Of a DNA stretch of 64,000 nt, positions 17,074 to 26,385 are shown in pieces. The stretch lies in contig NZ_OGTP01000020.1 of assembly GCF_900258035.1 (NCBI RefSeq), positions 53,453-117,452 on the forward strand, read 5' to 3'. Source of the stretch: Caballeronia novacaledonica (lineage in GTDB: Bacteria > Pseudomonadota > Gammaproteobacteria > Burkholderiales > Burkholderiaceae). The notes below the pieces were generated by a model that saw only the letters and a program-made list of their open reading frames with translations, was not told where the DNA came from and did no database searches. The translations under genes were made by a program, and so were the position numbers. Numbering within the stretch: position 1 is the first letter of the stretch; every line of letters starts with the position of its first letter.

Positions 17074-18573
17074 TCAGACTCCCGATACCGATGCCGATGG
17101 TGCCTTGCGGTGCCAGTCGGTCGCGCGCTGGAAGGCGTCGGCGACCTGGAGCATCCGGGCTTCGTTGAAATAATTGCCGATGATCTGCAAACCGACCGGG
17201 CGATTCGCGTTCGCGCCCGCGCCGAAACCGCACGGCACGCTCATGCCGGGCAGGCCCGCGAGGCTCACGGACAGCGTGTAGATATCGGCGAGATACATTT
17301 GCACGGGATCGTCGGTCTTCTCGCCGAGATTCCACGCGACGGACGGCGCGACCGGTCCCATGATGACGTCGCACTGCTTGAACGCTTCCTGAAAATCCCG
17401 CGCGATGATGCGGCGGATCTTCTGCGCCTGCAGGTAGTACGCGTCGTAATAGCCGTGCGACAACACGTACGCGCCGACGAGAATCCGCCGCTTCACTTCC
17501 GGCCCGAAGCCTTCCGCGCGCGACTTCTTGTACATGTCGAGCAGGTCTTTGTACTGCGCCGCGCGATGCCCGTAACGCACGCCATCGAAGCGCGACAGAT
17601 TCGACGAAGCCTCCGCCGGCGCGATGATGTAGTACACGGGAATCGAGAGCTCGGTCTGCGGCAGCGATACCTCGACGAGCGTCGCGCCGAGCGCTTCGTA
17701 CTGCTTCAGCGCTGCGTCGATGGAAGCGCGGACGTCGTCGGCGAGACCGGCGCCGAAGTACTCCTTCGGCATGCCGATGCGCAGGCCCGCGAGCGGCTTG
17801 CCCGCATCGCCGCCGTTCCACGTCTTGCCGAGATAGCGCGTGTAGTCTTCCTTCTCGCGTTGCAGGCTCGTCGAGTCGCGCTCGTCGAAGCCGCCCATTG
17901 CGTTGAGCAAGAGCGCGCAGTCGTGCGCGGTCTGCGCCATCGGGCCGCCCTGATCCAGCGACGACGCGAACGCGATCATCCCGTAACGCGAAACGCGGCC
18001 GTAAGTCGGCTTGATGCCCGTGATGCCGGTGAACGACGCGGGCTGGCGGATCGAGCCGCCGGTGTCGGTGCCGGTCGCGGCGGGCGCGAGACGCGCCGCC
18101 ACGACGGCGGCCGAGCCACCCGACGAACCGCCCGGCACCGCCTTCAAGTCCCACGGATTCTTCACCGCGCCGAAGTACGAATTCTCGTTGGACGAGCCCA
18201 TCGCGAACTCGTCCATATTGGTCTTGCCGAGGCACACCATGCCGGCGTGCTTCAGACGATCGACGACGGTCGCGTCGAACGGGCTCGCGTAGTTTTCGAG
18301 CATGTGCGAGCCGGCCGTCGACGCCCAGCCGCGCGTGACGAAAACGTCCTTGTGCGCGATCGGCAGGCCCGTGAGCGCGCCGGCATTGCCTTGCGCGATA
18401 AGCGCGTCGGCGGCTTTCGCCTGTTCGAGCGTGAGCTCGGAATCGACGCCGATGAACGCGTTCAGATTCTTCGCGGCTTCGATGCGCTTCAAATACGACT
18501 GCGCCAGCTCGACGGCGGACACTTCCTTCGCGTCGAGCGCGGCGCGCAATTCGGTCAAACTTTTCTGATGCAT
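17074..18573 (-). CDS. gatA: Asp/Glu-tRNA(Asn/Gln) amidotransferase subunit A
   Basis: 499 residues, amidase-signature family. Supplies ammonia by hydrolysing glutamine. The Ser-cisSer-Lys triad is visible as the Lys in GLPIAHKDVF, and the Gly/Ser-rich PGGSSGGSAA and TGTDTGGSIRQPA segments. Length is normal. Located between gatC and gatB on one transcript. Confidence 0.97.
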   Translation of the reverse strand: MHQKSLTELRAALDAKEVSAVELAQSYLKRIEAAKNLNAFIGVDSELTLEQAKAADALIAQGNAGALTGLPIAHKDVFVTRGWASTAGSHMLENYASPFDATVVDRLKHAGMVCLGKTNMDEFAMGSSNENSYFGAVKNPWDLKAVPGGSSGGSAAVVAARLAPAATGTDTGGSIRQPASFTGITGIKPTYGRVSRYGMIAFASSLDQGGPMAQTAHDCALLLNAMGGFDERDSTSLQREKEDYTRYLGKTWNGGDAGKPLAGLRIGMPKEYFGAGLADDVRASIDAALKQYEALGATLVEVSLPQTELSIPVYYIIAPAEASSNLSRFDGVRYGHRAAQYKDLLDMYKKSRAEGFGPEVKRRILVGAYVLSHGYYDAYYLQAQKIRRIIARDFQEAFKQCDVIMGPVAPSVAWNLGEKTDDPVQMYLADIYTLSVSLAGLPGMSVPCGFGAGANANRPVGLQIIGNYFNEARMLQVADAFQRATDWHRKAPSASVSGV

Positions 18574-18602
18574 TGCAGTTCCCTGATATTCGCGGCGCTG
18601 AT

Positions 18603-18902
18603 TTATTCGATGACTTTCGGCACGAGATAGAGTCCGTCCTGCACGGCGGGCGCGGAACGCTGGAACTCTTCGCGCTCGACACGCTCTGAGACAGCGTCGT
18701 CACGCAGACGCAGCGCGACTTCCTCGATCTGCTCGATCGGATGCGCGAGCGGTTCGATGCCGGTCGTATCGACGGCCTGCATCTGCTCGACGAGACCGAA
18801 AAAATCGTTGAGCCGCGCGAGCGTGGGTTCGGCTTCGTGGTCGGGCAATTCGAGCCGCGCGAGGTGTGCGATGCGTTTTACGTCGGTCAGGGTCAGAGAC
18901 AT
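18603..18902 (-). CDS. gatC: Asp/Glu-tRNA(Asn/Gln) amidotransferase subunit C
   Basis: 99 residues, small subunit that wraps around GatA and stabilises the complex. The N-terminal VKRIAHLARLEL and C-terminal REEFQRSAPAVQDGLYLVPKVIE match the family. First gene of the operon, divergent from mreB across 376 bp. Confidence 0.95.
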   Translation of the reverse strand: MSLTLTDVKRIAHLARLELPDHEAEPTLARLNDFFGLVEQMQAVDTTGIEPLAHPIEQIEEVALRLRDDAVSERVEREEFQRSAPAVQDGLYLVPKVIE

Positions 18903-19278
18903 GGAATCACCGGAGAAAGCGTGGACAACCTCAATCTCGAAAACCTTCGCTATGGGAGCCGGTTACGATCTTGAAAGGAGCCCTTGGAAACAGGTCTTGC
19001 GATGGCAAAAAGTGCCATCCTATTCCTATAGATACCCACAAATTATAAGGTATCATTACACGTTCGACTTACCTCTGGAACGGCTTGTCAGCGGCTTTCT
19101 CCCTGTATCAATGAATTGCGAGAAACGTTTGCGTGCATCGTTCCATTCTGCGGTAGATTTCTTCCCGGATTTGCACTTCATGGCGAGCGTTCGCCGCCCG
19201 GGTCAACCGTTATTTTTTCCGCTGCCGTCCCCGGCGCTCCTCGCGACGAACGGCCACCCAGCGAGACAGGATTTTTGA
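18903..19278. promoter_or_regulatory. Divergent promoter region gatC / mreB
   Basis: 376-bp gap with an AT-rich centre at 19010-19070, unusual in this GC-rich context. An inverted repeat GATACC...GGTATC sits at 19031-19036 and 19049-19054, flanking TTATAA. This is the likeliest place for both promoters, but I cannot assign exact -35/-10 pairs. No coding frame or RNA gene is supported. Confidence 0.4.
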
Positions 19279-20322
19279 ATGTTCGGTTTTTTGCGCAGCT
19301 ATTTCTCCAACGACCTGGCGATTGACCTCGGCACCGCCAACACGCTGATCTACATGCGCGGCAAGGGCATCGTCCTCGACGAACCCTCGGTCGTTTCCAT
19401 TCGCCAGGAAGGCGGCCCCAACGGCAAGAAGACCATTCAGGCGGTGGGCAAGGAAGCCAAGCAGATGCTCGGCAAGGTGCCGGGCAACATCGAGGCCATC
19501 CGCCCGATGAAGGACGGCGTGATCGCCGACTTCACCGTCACCGAGCAGATGATCAAGCAGTTCATCAAGACCGCTCACGAATCGCGCATGTTCTCGCCGT
19601 CGCCGCGCATCATCATCTGCGTGCCGTGCGGCTCGACGCAGGTCGAGCGCCGCGCGATCAAGGAAGCGGCGCACGGCGCGGGCGCATCGCAGGTCTATCT
19701 GATCGAAGAGCCGATGGCCGCAGCAATCGGCGCGGGCCTGCCGGTCTCGGAAGCCACGGGCTCGATGGTCGTGGACATCGGCGGCGGCACGACTGAAGTC
19801 GGCGTCATCTCGCTCGGCGGCATCGTGTACAAGGGCTCGGTACGCGTCGGCGGCGACAAGTTCGACGAGGCCATCGTCAACTACATCCGCCGCAACTACG
19901 GCATGCTGATCGGCGAGCAAACCGCCGAAGCCATCAAGAAGGAAATCGGTTCGGCCTTCCCCGGCTCCGAAGTGAAGGAAATGGAAGTCAAGGGCCGCAA
20001 CCTGTCCGAAGGCATTCCGCGCAGCTTCACCATTTCCAGCAACGAAATTCTCGAAGCGCTGACTGACCCGCTGAACCAGATCGTGTCGTCGGTGAAGATC
20101 GCGCTGGAACAGACGCCGCCGGAACTCGGCGCGGACATCGCCGAGCGCGGCATGATGCTGACGGGCGGCGGCGCGCTCCTGCGCGACCTCGACCGCCTGC
20201 TTGCGGAAGAAACCGGCCTTCCGGTGCTCGTCGCCGAAGATCCGCTGACCTGCGTGGTGCGTGGCTCGGGCATGGCGCTCGAACGCATGGACAAGCTCGG
20301 CAGCATCTTCTCGTACGAGTGA
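19279..20322 (+). CDS. mreB: Rod-shape-determining protein MreB
   Basis: 347-residue bacterial actin that polymerises under the inner membrane and guides lateral wall synthesis. Actin-fold nucleotide motifs: AIDLGTANTLIY (phosphate 1), VVDIGGGTTEVGVIS (phosphate 2) and MLTGGGALLRDLDRLL (adenosine). The N-terminal MFGFLRSYFSN is the usual membrane-binding helix. Start 19279 has ACAGGA upstream. First gene of mreBCD-mrdAB. Confidence 0.98.
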   Translation: MFGFLRSYFSNDLAIDLGTANTLIYMRGKGIVLDEPSVVSIRQEGGPNGKKTIQAVGKEAKQMLGKVPGNIEAIRPMKDGVIADFTVTEQMIKQFIKTAHESRMFSPSPRIIICVPCGSTQVERRAIKEAAHGAGASQVYLIEEPMAAAIGAGLPVSEATGSMVVDIGGGTTEVGVISLGGIVYKGSVRVGGDKFDEAIVNYIRRNYGMLIGEQTAEAIKKEIGSAFPGSEVKEMEVKGRNLSEGIPRSFTISSNEILEALTDPLNQIVSSVKIALEQTPPELGADIAERGMMLTGGGALLRDLDRLLAEETGLPVLVAEDPLTCVVRGSGMALERMDKLGSIFSYE

Positions 20323-20410
20323 TCGCCCTGCTGAAGGCTTTCGCTCTTCTTCCCTTGAGCGGAATGGTCTTCGAGGCGACAACCCAACACGCCCGCGTAA
20401 CGCGGCGGGC

Positions 20411-20435
20411 GCACGGCCCGGCATCTGTCCGGGCC
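20411..20435. other. Hairpin in the mreB-mreC gap
   Basis: ACGGCCCGG (20411-20419) pairs perfectly with CCGGGCCGT (20427-20435), loop of 7. No T-run follows on the plus strand, so it is probably an mRNA stability or partial-attenuation element rather than a full terminator. It could set the high MreB to MreC ratio. Confidence 0.45.
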
Positions 20436-20520
20436 GTTGTCGAAACAGCGTAGGGCAGGTTCGCCGCCGGCGAGAAAACCTGCAGCATCGATCCATCCGT
20501 TCACGCCCTCGGCGCCGACC

Positions 20521-21642
20521 ATGGAATACAGTCCGCCGCCCCTATTCAAGCAAGGCCCCTCCGCGCTCGCGCGCCTGATCTTCTTCGTGGTGCTCGCCAT
20601 CGCGCTGCTCATTTCGGATGCTCGCTACAGCACGCTGGAAATCGTTCGCGGAATGCTCGGCGCGGGACTTTACCCGTTGCAGCGCGCGGCGCTGGTGCCG
20701 CGCGACATCTTCATGGGCGCGGCCGATCTCGCCGTGACGAGCGCGAGCTTGCGCAGCCAGAACGCGAAACTCACCGACAAGAATCTGGAATTGTCCGTGA
20801 AGGCCGGCGATGCCGCGCAACTCGCGATCGAGAACGCACATCTGCGCGCACTGCTCAATCTGCAATCGCGCGCCACCACCGATGAAACGCCCGCCGAAAT
20901 TCAGTACGACACGCGCGACCCGTTCACGCAGAAAGTCGTGATCGGCAAAGGTTCGCAGCAGAATATCCAGGATGGCGCGCCGGTCGTCACCGAAGACGGC
21001 GTGATCGGCCAGGTCACGCGCGTGTTTCCGCTGCAATCGGAAGTCACGCTTCTGACCGACAAGGATCAGGCCGTGCCCGTGCAAATCGCGCGCACCGGAT
21101 TGCGCAGCGTGATCTACGGCACACCGAAGGGCGACACGCTCGATCTTCGCTTCGTGCCGATCAGCGCCGACGTGCAAGCCGGCGACGAACTCGTCACCAG
21201 CGGCCTCGACGGCATCTATCCGCCGGGATTGCCGGTCGCGAAAGTGCTGCGCGTCGACAAGCAGGCGGACACGGCGTTCGCGCGCGTCGTCTGCGTGCCG
21301 ATCGCGGCGGTGCGCGGTGCGCGTCAACTGCTCGTATTGCACTACAACGTCAACGTGCCGCCGAATCCGATCGAAGTCGAAGCGGCCGCGGCCGCCAAGG
21401 AAGCGAAGGAAAACAAGGGCAAGAAGAAAGCCGCGCCGAAGGCGGCAGCGGCGGCGGGCGCGAGCGGCGCATCGGCGCCCGCGGCCGCGTCCGCTCCGGC
21501 GGCACCCGCGCCGGCGCCGGCCAAGCCGGCTGAGGCTCCGCCGGCGAAGGCCGCGGCGCCCAAGGCGGCATCGGGCGCGGCGGCGAGGCCGTCGAAGAAG
21601 GCGCATGCGCCGAAACCCGCATCCTCGGGAGCCGCGCGATGA
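20521..21642 (+). CDS. mreC: Rod-shape-determining protein MreC
   Basis: 373 residues. One N-terminal TM helix (~20-38), a coiled coil (~75-110), then the periplasmic double beta-barrel core (~115-280) with VVTEDGVIGQV and VTSGLDGIYPPGLPVAKV. The last ~90 residues are an Ala/Lys/Pro low-complexity tail, longer than in E. coli MreC (367 aa overall but with little such tail). MreC links MreB to PBP2 in the elongasome. Start 20521 gives the conserved MEYSPPPLFKQGPS. Stop overlaps mreD (ATGA). Confidence 0.95.
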   Translation: MEYSPPPLFKQGPSALARLIFFVVLAIALLISDARYSTLEIVRGMLGAGLYPLQRAALVPRDIFMGAADLAVTSASLRSQNAKLTDKNLELSVKAGDAAQLAIENAHLRALLNLQSRATTDETPAEIQYDTRDPFTQKVVIGKGSQQNIQDGAPVVTEDGVIGQVTRVFPLQSEVTLLTDKDQAVPVQIARTGLRSVIYGTPKGDTLDLRFVPISADVQAGDELVTSGLDGIYPPGLPVAKVLRVDKQADTAFARVVCVPIAAVRGARQLLVLHYNVNVPPNPIEVEAAAAAKEAKENKGKKKAAPKAAAAAGASGASAPAAASAPAAPAPAPAKPAEAPPAKAAAPKAASGAAARPSKKAHAPKPASSGAAR

Positions 21643-22151
21643 ACCGCCCGCAATACATCCTCCAGCCGGTCAATCCGTACTTCATCACGTTCAGTCTCGC
21701 TGCCGCGTTTCTGCTGAACCTGATGCCGTGGGGACGGCTCATCGGCGTGCCGGATTTCGTCGCGCTCGTGCTGCTGTTCTGGAACGTGCATCAGCCGCGC
21801 AAGGTCGGCATGGGCATCGCGTTCATGCTCGGCATTCTGATGGACGTGCACAACGCGAATCTGCTCGGTGAGCACGCGCTGGCTTACACGCTTCTTTCGT
21901 ACGGGGCGATCACCATTCACCGCCGCGTGCTGTGGATGACGCTGCCCGTGCAGATGTTCGTCGTCGCGCCGCTCCTCGTGGGCGCGCATCTCGTGCCTTT
22001 CATCATCCGCCTGATGACGGGCGCGGCGTTTCCCGGCTGGAGTTATCTGGTCAATGGATTCGTCGAGGCGCTGCTGTGGCCGATCGCGAGTTTCTTCTTG
22101 CTGATGCCGCAGCGCCGCGCCGCCGACCCGGACGACACGCGTCCAATCTGA
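21639..22151 (+). CDS. mreD: Rod-shape-determining protein MreD
   Basis: 170-residue integral membrane protein with five or six TM segments, a component of the elongasome. Overlaps the mreC stop by four bases, indicating coupled translation. The motif DVHNANLLGEHALAYTLL is typical of proteobacterial MreD. Confidence 0.93.
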   Translation: MNRPQYILQPVNPYFITFSLAAAFLLNLMPWGRLIGVPDFVALVLLFWNVHQPRKVGMGIAFMLGILMDVHNANLLGEHALAYTLLSYGAITIHRRVLWMTLPVQMFVVAPLLVGAHLVPFIIRLMTGAAFPGWSYLVNGFVEALLWPIASFFLLMPQRRAADPDDTRPI

Positions 22152-22231
22152 GCCTTGCCGCGCGGCGCCGCAACCGAATAAACCGCCGCGCGCGGACTAC
22201 ACTTGAATCGCGAGCAAACCGCGAAAGCTGC

Positions 22232-24493
22232 ATGACCGAAATAAAGAACACCGAGCAACAGTTGTCGAAGTTCCGCCTGCGCGTCGCGGCGGCGGGACTG
22301 TTCGTGTTCGTCTGTTTCGGGCTGATCGGGCTGCGTTTTCTCTATCTACAGGTCTGGCATTTCAGCAAATACTCGTTGCAGGCGAACGAGAACCGCATTT
22401 CTGTCGCGCCGATCGTGCCGAACCGCGGCATCATCACCGACCGCAACGGCGTCGTGCTGGCGAAGAACTACTCCGCGTACACGCTGGAAATCACGCGCTC
22501 GAAGATCAACGGCACGCTCGACGAAACGATCGACGAGCTCTCGCAAGTCATTCCGATCGACGCACGCGACCGCCGCCGTTTCAAGAAACTGCTCGAAGAC
22601 TCGAAGAATTTCGAAAGCCTGCCGATCCGCACGCGTCTCACCGACGAGGAAGTCGCGAAGTTCACGGCGCAGCGCTTTCGATTCCCCGGCGTCGAAGTGC
22701 GCGCGCGGCTGTTCCGCCAATATCCGCTGGGCACGACTGCGGCGCACGTGATCGGCTACATCGGGCGCATTTCGCAGCGCGATCAGGAACGCATCGACGA
22801 CGCCAGCGACGCCAACGACGAAAGCTCGGATCACTACGATCCGCGTATCGACGCCAATAACTACAAGGGCACGGATTACGTCGGCAAGATCGGCGTCGAG
22901 CAGAGTTACGAAACCGAGCTGCACGGCCTGACCGGTTTCGAGGAAGTGGAAGTGACCGCGGGCGGACGCCCGGTGCGCACCATGTCGCGCACGCAGGCAA
23001 CGCCGGGGAACAATCTGCAATTGTCGCTGGATATCGGCTTGCAGCAGGTTGCCGAGCAGGCGTTCGCGGGCAAGCGCGGCGCGCTCGTCGCGATCGAACC
23101 CTCCACGGGCGACGTGCTCGCGTTCGTGTCGGCGCCGAGCTTCGATCCGAATTCGTTCGTCGACGGCATCGACCAGCAAACCTGGGACGCGCTCAACAGC
23201 TCGCCGGATCACCCGCTGCTGAACCGTCCGTTGCACGGCACGTATCCGCCGGGCTCGACCTACAAGCCGTTCATGGCGCTCGCCGCGCTGACGCTGCACA
23301 AGCGCACGCCGGGCTGGGGTTTCCAGGATCCGGGGTACTTCACGTTCGGCGGCCACACGTTCCGCAACGACGTGCGTTCGGGCCAGGGCTGGGTGGACAT
23401 GAATCGCGCGATCGTCGTGTCGAACGACACGTACTTCTACATGCTCGCGCGCGATCTCGGCGTCAACGCGATGGCCGGTTTCATGAAGCCGTGGGGCTTC
23501 GGGCAGATTACCGGCATCGATATCGCGGGCGAGGCGCGCGGCATTCTTCCGTCGACGGAATGGAAGCGCAAGGCTTACCGCAAGCCCGAGCAGCAGCGCT
23601 GGTACGAAGGCGAAACGATCAGTCTGGGCATCGGTCAAGGCTACAACTCGTTCACGATCCTGCAACTCGCCCACGCCACCGCGACGCTCGCGAACAACGG
23701 CGTCGTGATGAAGCCGCACCTCGTGCGCGATATCGAAAACCCGATCACGAAGGCGACGCGTCCCGTCGTGCGCGATCCGAGCGACAAGATTCCCGTGCAA
23801 CAGAAGGATGTCGATTTCATCAAGCGCGCGATGGAAGGCGTCGTCACGAGCGGCACGGCGGCGAAGGTGTTCACGGGCGCGCCGTATCTGGCGGCGGGCA
23901 AGACCGGCACGGCGCAGGTCTACTCGCTGCAGGGCGCGAACTACAAGGGGCACGCGCTCGCGGAACATCTGCGCGACCACGCGCTGTTCATCGCGTTCGC
24001 GCCGGCCGAGCAGCCGAAGATCGCGCTTGCGCTGATCGTCGAAAATGGCGGCTGGGGCGCCGAATCCGCAGGTCCGATCGCGCGCAAAGTGCTCGATTAT
24101 TATCTGGTCGACCGTATGAAGCCGGGCGCGGAAGCGGCGGCCGTCGCGGCGGCGGCCTCGGCCACGACCGACGCCGGCCTGCCGATGATCGGCGGCACGC
24201 AACCGCCCGCCGTCGAGGCGCTGCCTGCGTCCGTCGCGAATTCGTCGCCGGCGTTTTCGCCTCAGGCCGCGTCGAATCCCGATGTCGCGAAGGCGGCTTC
24301 CGCGCCGAAAATCTCGAATCCGCGCGCCGCATCGGCAACGCCCGCAGCGCCGGCGGCCGCGCTGCCGGCATCGACGCCCGGCCGCACGCCCGCGCCGAAA
24401 AAACGCCCCGCCGAGCCGACGCCCTCGATGGTGCGCGGCAATGAAAACGACGGCGTGCGCGTTCTCGCGCCATCCGGCGGCATCGACGAGTAA
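22232..24493 (+). CDS. mrdA: Penicillin-binding protein 2 (elongasome transpeptidase)
   Basis: 753 residues. A TM helix (~22-42), pedestal/dimerisation domain (~60-230), transpeptidase domain (~260-625). The active-site serine is S342 in PPGSTYKPF; the SxN motif is SND in VVSNDTYFY; the KTG motif is GKTGTAQV. The enzyme cross-links lateral-wall peptidoglycan. About 130 C-terminal residues are Ala/Pro-rich, beyond the ~630 of E. coli PBP2. I chose ATG 22232 because it precedes the TM helix; the longer frame overlapping mreD is out of context. Confidence 0.96.
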   Translation: MTEIKNTEQQLSKFRLRVAAAGLFVFVCFGLIGLRFLYLQVWHFSKYSLQANENRISVAPIVPNRGIITDRNGVVLAKNYSAYTLEITRSKINGTLDETIDELSQVIPIDARDRRRFKKLLEDSKNFESLPIRTRLTDEEVAKFTAQRFRFPGVEVRARLFRQYPLGTTAAHVIGYIGRISQRDQERIDDASDANDESSDHYDPRIDANNYKGTDYVGKIGVEQSYETELHGLTGFEEVEVTAGGRPVRTMSRTQATPGNNLQLSLDIGLQQVAEQAFAGKRGALVAIEPSTGDVLAFVSAPSFDPNSFVDGIDQQTWDALNSSPDHPLLNRPLHGTYPPGSTYKPFMALAALTLHKRTPGWGFQDPGYFTFGGHTFRNDVRSGQGWVDMNRAIVVSNDTYFYMLARDLGVNAMAGFMKPWGFGQITGIDIAGEARGILPSTEWKRKAYRKPEQQRWYEGETISLGIGQGYNSFTILQLAHATATLANNGVVMKPHLVRDIENPITKATRPVVRDPSDKIPVQQKDVDFIKRAMEGVVTSGTAAKVFTGAPYLAAGKTGTAQVYSLQGANYKGHALAEHLRDHALFIAFAPAEQPKIALALIVENGGWGAESAGPIARKVLDYYLVDRMKPGAEAAAVAAAASATTDAGLPMIGGTQPPAVEALPASVANSSPAFSPQAASNPDVAKAASAPKISNPRAASATPAAPAAALPASTPGRTPAPKKRPAEPTPSMVRGNENDGVRVLAPSGGIDE

Positions 24494-24504
24494 AGGAAAC
24501 CGCC

Positions 24505-25665
24505 ATGCAACTGCACATGCAATTCGACAAGCGCGAGCTGCTGGACCGCGCCAAGCGCATGTTCGCGGGCTTCGACAAGCCGCTTGCGCTCATCGTGTTC
24601 CTGCTGCTCGGCGTCGGCATCGTGACGCTGTACAGCGCCAGTCTCGACATGCCGGGTCGTGTCGAAGATCAACTGCGCAACATCATGCTGACCTTCGGCC
24701 TGATGTGGATGCTCGCCAATATCCCGCCGCAAATGCTGATGCGCTTCGCCGTGCCGCTCTATACGGTCGGCGTCGCGTTGCTGGTCGCGGTCGCCGCGTT
24801 CGGGCTGACGCGCAAGGGCGCGAAACGCTGGCTGAATGTCGGCGTGGTGATCCAGCCATCCGAAATCATGAAGATCGCGATGCCGCTGATGCTCGCGTGG
24901 TATTACCAGAAGCGTGAAAGCAATATCCGCTGGTGGGATTACGTCGTCGGCTTTGTGATTCTGTTGCTGCCGGTCGGCCTGATCGCGAAGCAGCCGGATT
25001 TGGGCACGGCCGTGCTCGTGTTCGCGGCGGGCATGTTCGTCATTTATTTCGCAGGATTGAGTTTCAAGCTGATCCTTCCGGTGCTGATCGCGGCGGTGAT
25101 CGCGGTGGCGAGCATCGCGGTGTTTCAGGACAAGATCTGTCAGCCGGATGTGGTCTGGCCGATGATGCACGACTATCAAAAGCACCGCATCTGCACGCTG
25201 CTCGACCCGACGTCCGATCCGCTCGGCAAAGGCTTCCACACGATTCAGGCGGTGATCGCGATCGGCTCGGGCGGCACGCTCGGCAAAGGCTGGTTGAAGG
25301 GCACGCAGGCACACCTCGAATTCATCCCCGAGAAGCACACGGACTTCATCTTCGCCGTGTTCTCCGAGGAGTTCGGGCTCGTGGGCGGGCTCGTGCTGCT
25401 GTTCCTTTATATGGCGCTGATCGCGCGCGGGCTGTTCATCGCGGCGAACGGCGCGACCTTCTTCGGGCGATTATTGGCCGGATCGCTCACGCTCGCGTTC
25501 TTCACGTACGCGTTCGTCAATATCGGCATGGTGAGCGGCATTCTGCCCGTGGTCGGCGTGCCGCTTCCGTTCATGAGTTACGGCGGAACCGCGTTGACGA
25601 CGCTCGGCGTCGCGGTCGGGCTCATCATGAGCGTCGCTCGTCAAAAGCGGTTGATGCAGAGTTAG
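24505..25665 (+). CDS. mrdB: Rod-shape SEDS glycosyltransferase RodA (MrdB)
   Basis: 386 residues, about ten TM segments. SEDS-family peptidoglycan polymerase that works with PBP2. Diagnostic segments: GAKRWLNVGVVIQPSEIMK, KQPDLGTAVLV, and the C-terminal PLPFMSYGGTALTTLGVAVGLIMSV. ATG 24505 has AAAGGAAA upstream and lies 11 bp after mrdA. Last gene of the elongasome operon. Confidence 0.96.
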   Translation: MQLHMQFDKRELLDRAKRMFAGFDKPLALIVFLLLGVGIVTLYSASLDMPGRVEDQLRNIMLTFGLMWMLANIPPQMLMRFAVPLYTVGVALLVAVAAFGLTRKGAKRWLNVGVVIQPSEIMKIAMPLMLAWYYQKRESNIRWWDYVVGFVILLLPVGLIAKQPDLGTAVLVFAAGMFVIYFAGLSFKLILPVLIAAVIAVASIAVFQDKICQPDVVWPMMHDYQKHRICTLLDPTSDPLGKGFHTIQAVIAIGSGGTLGKGWLKGTQAHLEFIPEKHTDFIFAVFSEEFGLVGGLVLLFLYMALIARGLFIAANGATFFGRLLAGSLTLAFFTYAFVNIGMVSGILPVVGVPLPFMSYGGTALTTLGVAVGLIMSVARQKRLMQS

Positions 25666-25694
25666 GCGGCGCGCCGCTCTTTCGCATCGAACCG

Positions 25695-25718
25695 AAAAGC
25701 CGCGTTACTGCGGCTTTT
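25695..25718. terminator. Bidirectional terminator after mrdB
   Basis: AAAAGCCGC (25695-25703) pairs with GCGGCTTTT (25710-25718), loop of 6. It gives a U-run in both directions. It overlaps the last codons and stop of the convergent Sel1 gene. Confidence 0.7.
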
Positions 25719-26385
25719 GCTGTTCCAGTTCCGTGCTCAACTGCAGATATTTCAGCTTGGCGGCCGGATCGCCCTGCGCCGCCGCCGCAGCGTAATACGC
25801 ACGCGCGACATTCAGATTGCGCTCGACGCCATCGCCGCCGCGCTCATAGAACGAGCCCGCGACATATTGCGCCGTCATGTCGCCGCCTTCCGCCGCCTTC
25901 TTGTACCAGGTGAACGCCTGCGTGTTGTCGCGCGTGGTGCCGCGTCCGTCGAGAAACTGATTGGCGAGCGCGAGTTCGGCCTGCACGTGTCCCTGATTCG
26001 CCGCGAGCAGGAACCAGCGATGCGCCTCCACCGGATCTTTCTCGACGAACTGTCCGTCGTCGTACATCTTGCCGTACACGTATTGCGCGTGGGTCATATT
26101 GGCGTCGGCGGCGCGGCGCAACCATTTCTTGCCTTCCGGCACATCGGCCGGGCCGCCCTCGCCGTTGAGCAGCATCATCGCGTAGTTGAATTCGGCGAGG
26201 CGGCTGCCCTTTTGCGCCGCGCGCCGGAACTCCGAGCGCGCCGCGACGAGATTGCCCGCGTTGTAGTCAGCGACGGCGTTTTGCGTGGCGATATCGGTCG
26301 GCTTGGGCGCGTTGTCGGCGTGCGCCGCGGCAATCGATATCGACACACTCAGCGCGGCGACGAGCGATGTCATGGCGGTTTTCAC
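25705..26385 (-). CDS. Exported Sel1-repeat (TPR-like) protein
   Basis: 226 residues. Signal peptide with cleavage after AHA (~23). Five or so Sel1-like repeats follow, each with the A-x-x-G/Y pattern (for example AAQKGSRLAEFNYAMMLLNG and AANQGHVQAELALANQFLDG). Such proteins act as periplasmic protein-protein scaffolds; no partner can be named. The GTG at 26385 is the start: AGGAGG lies 7 nt upstream of it, too far for the in-frame ATG at 26373. The GTG overlaps the stop of the upstream aldolase gene (GTGA), so the two are coupled. Confidence 0.88.
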   Translation of the reverse strand: MKTAMTSLVAALSVSISIAAAHADNAPKPTDIATQNAVADYNAGNLVAARSEFRRAAQKGSRLAEFNYAMMLLNGEGGPADVPEGKKWLRRAADANMTHAQYVYGKMYDDGQFVEKDPVEAHRWFLLAANQGHVQAELALANQFLDGRGTTRDNTQAFTWYKKAAEGGDMTAQYVAGSFYERGGDGVERNLNVARAYYAAAAAQGDPAAKLKYLQLSTELEQQKPQ

